From Clostridia bacterium (GTDB lineage: Bacteria > Bacillota > Clostridia > Monoglobales > Monoglobaceae), in assembly GCA_017546205.1 (NCBI GenBank), contig JAFYXJ010000006.1:1-64000 (forward strand): a DNA stretch of 64,000 nucleotides, given 5' to 3'. Every line of letters begins with the position of its first letter. Within the stretch, counting starts at the first letter, position 1. This document shows positions 7,371 to 13,446 of this stretch, piece by piece. Made by a program: the position numbers and the translations under genes. Below the pieces are notes generated by a model. It saw nothing but the letters and a program-made list of their open reading frames with translations. It was not told the origin of the DNA and made no database searches.

Positions 7371-8771
7371 TTAAAACACAAACCGTTTTTCCACGGCGGA
7401 TGGTTCCTCCATCAAAGGGTGGTAGGAAACCGAAGGGGGAGAAACCGACGCCCTGGGCGCAATGGGATCGCTCATAAGAACGTATTTCATGGCATCGTAA
7501 AGATGGTCTTCCTGACGGGTGTCCACATCTTCGGGGGAAACGGAATCATACCGAAGCCCCGGCAGGGTACGGATCATGTGCTTGCAGGTATCAAAGAAAT
7601 AGAGCATAGGAAGCCCCTCTTCATCAAAGGCAAGGCGGTAATGCACCTGCATCTTGCCTGCAAGCCGTTGGTTTTTTCCTTTTTCAAAATAGACGCCCTC
7701 CCGCTCCATCATTTCGGCAATACTGCCCTCATTGGAGCCGGTGGCATTCCAGATGGCAGGGTCGGCATAACCGGTTATCGTTCTGCCTTTTTCCTCTCGC
7801 TCCTCAATCTCGCGGATGGCACGGGCAATCTTCTGGGCAGTCCACCGGACCCCCTCATCGGGAGTTCCCGTACAGCCGTAAAGTTCCCGATAATTGTAGG
7901 CTCTGCCGTCCTCATCCATGGCAAACCAGGAAACCGCAAAGGGTTTGGCATACCCAAAGTCAAAGGTACGGAACCTCCGCCAATGAGGAGGAATAGGGAA
8001 GGGGGAAATCACATGGCTGAACCGGCGGTTCAGGTACCCTTTGGGGTTGTTTTTCCATTCTGCAAACACCTGCCCGTCAAAAATCTCCCATTCTCCGTAA
8101 AGAAGCGCTTTCCTCTCTGCCTCAGGCAAGAGTTCCAACCGCTTTTGATAGCCTTTGTCCGCCTCCATCAAAAACAGATTGTCCTGCACAAAGGAGGGGA
8201 TAAATATCCGGCGCATACCGCTTTCCTTGTCGGTCTGTACCTTGTTGGGTTCTGTTCCGTCAATAAACCGCCGTTTTACCCAACTGTGCCCGATTCCCCC
8301 GGGATTGGTACTGGATTTGACCTGTTTGGGATAGTTGTTGACACCGCGGATTCTGGACATCAGGTAGGTATACTGTTCCTCGGTAAAATGGGTCAACTCG
8401 TCAAAGCGTACCACGTCATATTCTGCTCCCTGATACCGAAGCATATCCTTTTCGTTTGCCAGATATCCAAATTCAATCAATGATTGGTTGGTGAATTCCC
8501 ATGTGTGGGCACCGCTTTTGTATTTGGCAACCTTGGTGGGATAAAACTTTAACGAGGAAAAAATGATGGAGTGTTCCAGTTCCGGAAAACTCCGCCGGAG
8601 TATCAATTGCCGGCTTTGGGGGTATTTTAAGGCATACAACAAAGCATCCACCAACTGTCCGTAGGACTTTCCGCCTCCTGCCGCACCCCCGAACAGCACT
8701 TCGTCTGCATCGGCATCCATAAATTGTTTCTGGGTTGCCGTCACGGTCAGGGTTAAATCAGCCATTGGCAT
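7371..8771 (-). CDS. terL: Phage terminase large subunit (TerL)
   Basis: A 466-residue packaging motor. The ATPase domain has Walker A GGAAGGGKS (28-36), Walker B VVRFDE (121-126) and a coupling motif near SSTNPGG (154-160). The RNase H-like nuclease domain starts at FDFGYAKP (D272) and continues with GYADPA (D338) and HLYDAMK (D427). All the expected acidic residues are present, so the enzyme looks active. It would recognise and cut DNA and pump it through the portal. It overlaps the 3' end of the preceding 63-residue gene by 14 bp, and is last in an operon with that gene, the ArpU-like regulator and the zinc protein, under the S24 operator. Confidence 0.93.
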   Translation of the reverse strand: MPMADLTLTVTATQKQFMDADADEVLFGGAAGGGKSYGQLVDALLYALKYPQSRQLILRRSFPELEHSIIFSSLKFYPTKVAKYKSGAHTWEFTNQSLIEFGYLANEKDMLRYQGAEYDVVRFDELTHFTEEQYTYLMSRIRGVNNYPKQVKSSTNPGGIGHSWVKRRFIDGTEPNKVQTDKESGMRRIFIPSFVQDNLFLMEADKGYQKRLELLPEAERKALLYGEWEIFDGQVFAEWKNNPKGYLNRRFSHVISPFPIPPHWRRFRTFDFGYAKPFAVSWFAMDEDGRAYNYRELYGCTGTPDEGVRWTAQKIARAIREIEEREEKGRTITGYADPAIWNATGSNEGSIAEMMEREGVYFEKGKNQRLAGKMQVHYRLAFDEEGLPMLYFFDTCKHMIRTLPGLRYDSVSPEDVDTRQEDHLYDAMKYVLMSDPIAPRASVSPPSVSYHPLMEEPSAVEKRFVF

Positions 8772-8949
8772 CCGTCCTCTCTATCACACGGATTTCCACC
8801 GTAAAGGGAGCATCGCTTTCTTTGGCATCCTGACTTTCTTCTTTTAAGGATAGCAATTCCTTTGCCGCCGAAAGTTCCACCCGTTCATTGCCGCAGTGGA
8901 GCAATTCCTCCAGTTTCTTTACTGCATCAGGCTTTTCCGCGGTAGACAT
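8758..8949 (-). CDS. Small phage protein upstream of TerL (possible small terminase component)
   Basis: 63 residues, two predicted amphipathic helices (AVKKLEELLHCGNERVELSA, then KELLSLKEE) and a short beta-rich tail (FTVEIRVIER). Position directly before terL, with a 14 bp overlap, is where small terminase subunits sit, but the protein is far shorter than a normal TerS and shows no helix-turn-helix. It may be a TerS relict, an adaptor or an unrelated phage protein. An AGGAGGTG precedes the ATG at 8949, which overlaps the previous gene by 23 bp. Confidence 0.55.
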   Translation of the reverse strand: MSTAEKPDAVKKLEELLHCGNERVELSAAKELLSLKEESQDAKESDAPFTVEIRVIERTDANG

Positions 8950-9328
8950 CGCAGTCCACCTCCTGCCCAATCAGTTTTTCTACGGCACGGTCATGAATCC
9001 TTATGGAATGACGTTTGCTGTAATGGACCTGAAACTCCATAGCATCCCAGAACTTGTCCCGTATGTATCTTGCCGTCAGCACAGCACGTTCCTCCGGCCA
9101 CAAGGTGTTCATCACCCGTTCAATATCTTCAGCCAGCAGCTGGATTCTCCGGTGCAGTTCCTGTATCTTTTCCAGATAATAGGCCTCATGCTTCTTCCCG
9201 CTTTCGCCCAGATTACGGCTCATCCATACCAACTCGCCGTAAAACGCCGACTTCATTTCCAAATCCTTCTTCATCAGGTCCAGACCTCTGAACCACGCTT
9301 TTACTTCTTCTTTTGTTTTTAATATCAT
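8927..9328 (-). CDS. ArpU/RinA-like late transcriptional activator (DUF1492 type)
   Basis: 133 residues: a long helical N-terminal half (residues 10-80, coiled-coil-like) and a C-terminal sigma-region-4-like HTH. The segment WPEERAVLTARYIRDKFW, then YSKRHSIRIHDRAVEKLIG, matches the pattern of ArpU/RinA/DUF1492 regulators, which switch on phage packaging and morphogenesis genes. Here it lies in the terminase operon, while the structural genes have three look-alike activator-dependent promoters elsewhere; I infer that this protein is their activator. The alternative is a regulator of only its own operon. Confidence 0.7.
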   Translation of the reverse strand: MILKTKEEVKAWFRGLDLMKKDLEMKSAFYGELVWMSRNLGESGKKHEAYYLEKIQELHRRIQLLAEDIERVMNTLWPEERAVLTARYIRDKFWDAMEFQVHYSKRHSIRIHDRAVEKLIGQEVDCDVYRGKA

Positions 9329-9353
9329 TGCTTAACCCTCTCTTTCTTCTGTT

Positions 9354-9548
9354 TTATCTTCTTCCGATTCCGTAATGTTCGTGACAGCAAGTAAGGTCAC
9401 AGAACATCCCGTCGGTGCTTTCTGTTAATTCCGGCATATCATCGTAAAGCGGACTGTCACAGTACAGACAGGTACCTATCCGTCTGGGCAATACACTTGG
9501 GTTAAGGGTGCCGAAACGTTCCATCTTCAAAATATCGGGGTCTGTCAT
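9354..9548 (-). CDS. Small zinc-ribbon-like protein
   Basis: 64 residues with two cysteine pairs: CLYC (about residue 28) and CDLTCC near the C-terminus, followed by HEHYG. The spacing fits one zinc site. I do not recognise a family. It is the first gene of the terminase operon, with AAAGGAG before the ATG at 9548, and its promoter contains the repressor palindrome. Possible DNA-binding or anti-repressor roles are guesses. Confidence 0.6.
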   Translation of the reverse strand: MTDPDILKMERFGTLNPSVLPRRIGTCLYCDSPLYDDMPELTESTDGMFCDLTCCHEHYGIGRR

Positions 9549-9624
9549 ATTCGCTCCTTTCCGCCACAGCCGTCCTCACCGTTTACTGCTTGTGTTATCC
9601 CAACAATTTGAATGATATATTTTT

Positions 9625-9652
9625 ATTATACAACGATTCTATCGTTTGTCAA
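9625..9652 (-). promoter_or_regulatory. Terminase-operon promoter with repressor operator in the spacer
   Basis: On the minus strand TTGACA (9652-9647) and TATAAT (9630-9625) are both consensus, with a 16 bp spacer. The spacer is almost exactly the palindrome AACGATTCTATCGTT (9632-9646). An operator in this position blocks RNA polymerase directly. The neighbouring S24 repressor is the obvious ligand. A further CGACAA / TTGTCG pair (about 9664 and 9715) flanks the repressor's own promoter. Confidence 0.78.
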
Positions 9653-9683
9653 GAAAAAAATAACGACAAATTTGTTTTTATTC

Positions 9684-9712
9684 TTGCAAAATATCAAAAT
9701 ATATGATAAACT
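9684..9712 (+). promoter_or_regulatory. Promoter of the S24 repressor gene
   Basis: TTGCAA (9684-9689) and TAAACT (9707-9712) with a 17 bp spacer, in an AT-rich stretch divergent from the terminase promoter. The transcript would have a short leader to the GTG at 9735. Confidence 0.6.
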
Positions 9713-9734
9713 GATTGTCGAAGAGGTGATTTTT

Positions 9735-10448
9735 GTGGCAAATATGAATATCAGCAAAAAATTACGCGAAGCACGAAAGGCGGCAGGCTTTACCCAGAAG
9801 GATGTGTATGAATGGCTGGGCATCGGTCAGTCTACCTTTAGCGCATGGGAAACCGGACTTGGTGAACCTTCGGTGGAAGTGTTTCTGAAACTCTGCCAGA
9901 AGTATGGCATTGAGCAACCGCCTTCCTATTTTCTCCCTGACCCTGTCAGCGGACAGACCGCACAGCAACTGGACCCTGTCTTTGTGACCAAGATGCTTTC
10001 TCTGCCTAAGCGAAGTCAGGATGCGGTGCGGAATTGTCTGGAATTCGAATACAGCAACAGCCCTCTTCGGGTTCTGCATCCCGGAAGGCGGGTGCGGAAA
10101 ATTCCGCTGTATACCCAGGTGGCAACCGCAGGATTTGGCAACTATCTGGATGATCAGGATGTGGAAATCCGACAGTTGGAAGCCCCTGAAGATGCCACCT
10201 TTGCCGTTAAGATTTCCGGTAACAGTATGGAGCCTTTGATTCACGACGGGGACATTGTGTTTGTTCACCGCCAGAATGAACTTGCATCCGGTGAAATCGG
10301 CATTTTCTCCTATAACGGGGAAAGTTTTTGCAAGGTCTGGGACAACCGCACCGGCACACCCAAACTGGTTTCTCTCAACAAACGGTTTGCGCCTATTTTC
10401 TTAAAGGCGTCAGACAGTCTGGTTATCCACGGGAAGGTTCTTCTCTAA
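9735..10448 (+). CDS. XRE-HTH / S24 (LexA-like) self-cleaving repressor
   Basis: 237 residues from a GTG start, chosen because AGAGGTGA lies 5 bases upstream; an ATG three codons on is too far. Residues 7-62 form an XRE helix-turn-helix (LREARKAAGFTQKDVYEWLG). The C-terminal S24 peptidase has a candidate cleavage site Ala132-Gly133 in VATAGFG, nucleophile Ser164 in SGNSMEPLIHDGD and general base Lys200 in FCKVWD. Such repressors are cleaved with RecA during DNA damage. It is divergent from the terminase operon and its 3' end overlaps the portal gene end-to-end by 39 bp. Confidence 0.92.
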   Translation: MANMNISKKLREARKAAGFTQKDVYEWLGIGQSTFSAWETGLGEPSVEVFLKLCQKYGIEQPPSYFLPDPVSGQTAQQLDPVFVTKMLSLPKRSQDAVRNCLEFEYSNSPLRVLHPGRRVRKIPLYTQVATAGFGNYLDDQDVEIRQLEAPEDATFAVKISGNSMEPLIHDGDIVFVHRQNELASGEIGIFSYNGESFCKVWDNRTGTPKLVSLNKRFAPIFLKASDSLVIHGKVLL

Positions 10449-11978
10449 CTGTTCCAACAGTTTCTCCTTGCCGTCAAAATACATGTGAGACAGCAGAACC
10501 TGAGCGGATTCTGCCATGTCAGGACGAAATACCCCCAACTTCCAGAGTTCAAGCAGAGTTTGATTCTGTGCGACACGGTTGTAGGGGTTATTTTTTTCTG
10601 CACTGACCGCCACATCCAGTTCCAGAGGATGACAGATGGCATCGCCGTTCCATACACTGTTGGAAAAAGAGAGATATTTCTCCTTATCCACCCGATACGC
10701 ATGAGGACGGTCATAAAACTGACGCATCAGTTCCATACACAGATAAATAATTTCCTGAAAGGCAGAATAACTTTCTGCAATCATGTCACGGCTGAGTTTC
10801 TCCCCTGCCTGCTGGAGAGCAACAATGGCAGAATATGCCGTAACACCCCCTGCAGTTCCACCCTGTTGGAAGTCACGGTTGCCCACAACCTCTTTCAGTT
10901 CTTCAATTTTGTTACTGCGGTGCTGAATGATAAAACTATGTAAAGGCTTTGCCTGAAGTTCCCGGATATTTTCTTCTCCTACCGAACCTGCCACATGGAT
11001 AATATCCTTGGAACAATCGGTGAGTTCATACTCGTTAATACCGCCGTTGTCTTTGACCATATAACGGGTTTTTCCCGAAACCATCGCGTTCCGACTGATA
11101 ATCCAGTCCAGACGGTCAATATAACATTGCGGGTTTTTGATGATATCCACCAACCCAAAGCCTACCGGGGTATCCTCATCGGGATACAAAACATCCATAA
11201 CAAAAGGATATTTTCCATGGGCATACAGACCGCTGTTTCCGTGATTCTCGGTTGCGTCAAGCAAGGTGTCTGAGCAGAATTTTGCCAATTCCACCGTGGT
11301 ATGGGTACCCTGTTTCTTCTTATAATAACAATCTACTACCAACAGTTTGTCACGGGTGACGGTTTCACCATGCTCATCATAGGTTTCCACCGTGACTCTG
11401 CCATCCTCCAGAAAGGCATCGGCACAATGGGGGTAACGGCGGCGAAGTTCCTCCCTGTCAATCAGGGCGGTCAGAAACAGAAACCGGCTGTCCTGCAAAT
11501 CGGTAACTCCCGGTTCCCAAAAAAGATTCAGTAAGTCAATTTTACGGATATCAATTTCTCCGATACCGCCCCGCAGTTCGGGGTTGAAAAACACACCATA
11601 GCAGGCAGCACCATTTTTCAATTTGTACCACCATGCACGGCTGTAGGTTTTGCGGAATCTGCAGTAATCCAGTTGCAGGGGCAGAATCCGCGTCAGGGTT
11701 TCCGCAAGGTCTTTGTCCTCCGGTCTTCGCTCCAGAACATTGGGGGAGGGATAATTGTCCATGGCGTCTGCGTGCTTGTTGGCAATAGCATTGAACAGAT
11801 AGGGTGTCGCCGGCGTGGGCATCTCTCCTGTCATTTCCTCGCCGTAGCGGGATTTAAACCATCGGTTGTTCTCAATAATCCGGCGGTCTAAAGGTTGCTT
11901 GTGCTCCTTATACCGACGGAATTCCTCCTGCATCAGTTGAAAAAATTCTTCTTTTACCTTTCCTAATGAATTACTCAT
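10410..11978 (-). CDS. Phage portal protein
   Basis: 522 residues from the ATG at 11978 (AGGAGGAG just before it). The N-terminal helix (GKVKEEFFQLMQEEFRRYKE), NNRWFKSRYGEE and NAIANKHADAMDNYPSP resemble portal proteins of podovirus-like clostridial phages. The central CYIDRLDWIISRNAMVSG and the long helix with GGVTAYSAIVALQQAGEK fit the portal wing and stem. It forms the DNA entry ring and binds TerL. It overlaps the upstream fibre gene by 8 bp (ATGAGTAA type), so the two are translationally coupled. Its end overlaps the convergent repressor gene, an odd arrangement. Confidence 0.82.
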   Translation of the reverse strand: MSNSLGKVKEEFFQLMQEEFRRYKEHKQPLDRRIIENNRWFKSRYGEEMTGEMPTPATPYLFNAIANKHADAMDNYPSPNVLERRPEDKDLAETLTRILPLQLDYCRFRKTYSRAWWYKLKNGAACYGVFFNPELRGGIGEIDIRKIDLLNLFWEPGVTDLQDSRFLFLTALIDREELRRRYPHCADAFLEDGRVTVETYDEHGETVTRDKLLVVDCYYKKKQGTHTTVELAKFCSDTLLDATENHGNSGLYAHGKYPFVMDVLYPDEDTPVGFGLVDIIKNPQCYIDRLDWIISRNAMVSGKTRYMVKDNGGINEYELTDCSKDIIHVAGSVGEENIRELQAKPLHSFIIQHRSNKIEELKEVVGNRDFQQGGTAGGVTAYSAIVALQQAGEKLSRDMIAESYSAFQEIIYLCMELMRQFYDRPHAYRVDKEKYLSFSNSVWNGDAICHPLELDVAVSAEKNNPYNRVAQNQTLLELWKLGVFRPDMAESAQVLLSHMYFDGKEKLLEQLEKNLPVDNQTV

Positions 11979-12873
11979 TTGTTTCTCCTCCTTGTATAGA
12001 TATTTGGTCAATACGATTGGAAAGTGCCTGCAATTCAGCCAGCACATCAACCCCGTTGATTCTGACACGGCTTCCTGATATCCAAAGTTCGCCATTATCT
12101 TCCCACAGGAAAATCTGGGGTTCATATCCTACCAGTCCCAGCATGGCACCGGCATCGTTTTTTTCAATCTTGAATGCACCGTTGGTATACACCACTCCGT
12201 TAATCACACGGGTATCTTCTCCGTTGCCTGCCCCCAATACCATGTAAGCAGTCCCGTCATCACCCACCGACATCCCCAGTTTCTGGAGCCGTCTTTTTGC
12301 AGTATCATGCATAATTTTAAGTCCGGTGGTGTTCAGTTCTGCAAAAACACCTCCGGTTTCATTGATATAGGATTCGCTGTCGGTACCGATGATGGTGGAT
12401 GCATACACGGTGGAACTTTCCACCTGCCCCGAAAACACAGCGTTTCCATCACTGTCCAGCGAAGTGGTGGGAATTCCGTCTTTGTTGCAAAGCAGAAAAT
12501 CAAAGTCGTACGTCTTAGGGTCCAACGCCGCCAAAAACCGCACATGTTCTCCGTCGGAAATGGCAATGCGGGAGCCTTCCAGATGGAGACATCCGTTACC
12601 GCTTTGCACCTTGACTAAATTGGAATTGATGGTTCCTGCTTTCAATTTATCTGCAGACAGATCACCGATCTGAGCATTCTCGATTCTGGCAGTGTTGGTA
12701 TCAATATTTTCTGCCTTGACCGAAGCCGCTTCCATGACATTGCCGACATCCAGATGGGAAAGCAGATAGTTAAGTTCATCTACCAGTGCTACGCCCCACT
12801 CCCGGAGCCGGACTAAATCTGTGGCGGTATCCCCCGACAAGCGGGGCGGTATCGCCGTTGTTACATTTGGCAT
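11971..12873 (-). CDS. Fibre- or spike-like virion protein
   Basis: 300 residues. Positions 1-45 are a short attachment-like segment, then comes a helix and the repetitive IENAQIGDLSADKLKAGTIN, a pattern typical of phage tail fibres and host-specificity proteins, followed by beta-rich repeats (SGQVESSTVYASTIIGTDSE) and a final short helix (LAELQALSNRIDQISI) that looks like a trimeric coiled coil. It probably recognises the cell surface. First gene of the fibre-portal operon. I prefer the ATG at 12873 because the ATG at 12879 overlaps the AGGAGG. Confidence 0.7.
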   Translation of the reverse strand: MPNVTTAIPPRLSGDTATDLVRLREWGVALVDELNYLLSHLDVGNVMEAASVKAENIDTNTARIENAQIGDLSADKLKAGTINSNLVKVQSGNGCLHLEGSRIAISDGEHVRFLAALDPKTYDFDFLLCNKDGIPTTSLDSDGNAVFSGQVESSTVYASTIIGTDSESYINETGGVFAELNTTGLKIMHDTAKRRLQKLGMSVGDDGTAYMVLGAGNGEDTRVINGVVYTNGAFKIEKNDAGAMLGLVGYEPQIFLWEDNGELWISGSRVRINGVDVLAELQALSNRIDQISIQGGETNE

Positions 12874-12898
12874 AAACATTCCTCCTTTTGATACTTCT

Positions 12899-12931
12899 AT
12901 TATTCAGGAAAAAGAGTGCCATAAATTGCCA
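12899..12931 (-). promoter_or_regulatory. Late promoter 1 (fibre-portal operon)
   Basis: On the minus strand TGGCA (12931-12927), 5 bp, TGGCAC (12921-12916), 11 bp, then AATAAT (12904-12899) as the -10. There is no good -35 hexamer at the usual distance; the second TGGCA occupies its place. The same layout occurs at 29465-29497 and 37237-37269. The flanking T-rich stretch (TCTTTTTCC) is shared with late promoter 2. Confidence 0.7.
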
Positions 12932-13032
12932 TGTTTTTTGAAAAAAAGATTTTCTTTTGTAACTTTCTGTAATATTATTGTAAACCTTTTGTAACCCTTT
13001 GCCTGTCCAACTTTTCCCATAAATTCGTTACC

Positions 13033-13132
13033 TGTGGAAAACTTCCTTTTTTTCACTTTCCACCGTTAAAAATTGTGGAAAATGTGTATAACTTTGTGAA
13101 TAACTAGTGTTTTCGGCACATTGTTTTCCACA
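13033..13132. other. oriC: DnaA-box cluster, candidate replication origin
   Basis: Five nine-mers one mismatch from TGTGGATAA or its complement lie in 100 bp: TGTGGAAAA (13033-13041 and 13074-13082), TGTGTATAA (13083-13091), TGTGAATAA (13095-13103) and, inverted, TTTTCCACA (13124-13132). TTTTCCACA and TTATACACA types are common in Firmicute origins. AT-rich sequence follows to 13430, suitable for unwinding. Most genes to the left run leftward and the large operons to the right run rightward. There is no dnaA gene in the window, so a regulatory DnaA-binding cluster remains possible. Confidence 0.6.
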
Positions 13133-13378
13133 TCCCTCTGTGAAGAAAATTTTTATCCTCCCTCTTTTGTTACAGTTATGTTACAAACAAGTTTACATAA
13201 CATTTATTTTTTCTTCTTGACAAATTCTCTTTTTTATGGTTGAACCCTCCGTGCCGTTTGAGCAAATCCTTTTTCTTCCTAATAATATGTCATTATAGTG
13301 CAGTTGCATAAATCAAAATTTATTTTTGTTCTCTTTTTGTGATTTGTAATAAAAATATAACAATTGTGCTTTTTACTC

Positions 13379-13407
13379 TTGCATTGCATCAAGTTGTGTG
13401 TTAAAAT
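13379..13407 (+). promoter_or_regulatory. Probable adhE promoter
   Basis: TTGCAT (13379-13384) and TAAAAT (13402-13407), spacer 17 bp, ending about 40 bases before the adhE ATG. The 250 bp upstream to the DnaA boxes are AT-rich and otherwise featureless, apart from a loose TTGTAATAAAAATATAACAA repeat at about 13345. Confidence 0.55.
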
Positions 13408-13446
13408 AATAACAATCTCGGAAACAAAAGTTTGGAGGAGAGTATT

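Larger units (their letters stand above)
7371..12931 (-). mobile_element. Virion island 1: terminase, regulators, portal, fibre
   Basis: Seven phage-type genes lie between a host esterase and a DnaA-box cluster next to adhE. Six are on the minus strand; the S24 repressor is on the plus strand in the middle. The island has the terminase and portal but no capsid, integrase, replication, tail-tape-measure or lysis gene. The missing capsid genes are in island 2 at 23947-29497. All reading frames are intact and the TerL catalytic residues are kept, which argues against simple decay. Confidence 0.8.

Noticed and set aside
8758-8949. Certain call of small terminase subunit
   Set aside because: 63 residues is too short and no DNA-binding motif is seen; position alone is not enough.
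12916-12931. Sigma-54 promoter at the late promoter sites (TGGCA...TGGCAC)
   Set aside because: The -24 GG and -12 GC are 9 bp apart instead of 10, in both islands, and a normal -10 hexamer follows 11 bp downstream. An activator site fits better.
13340-13364. Rex binding site upstream of adhE (TTGTAATAAAAATATAACAA)
   Set aside because: The repeat is 20 bp long and differs from the 18 bp TTGTTAAnnnnTTAACAA form; only TTGT/ACAA ends match.
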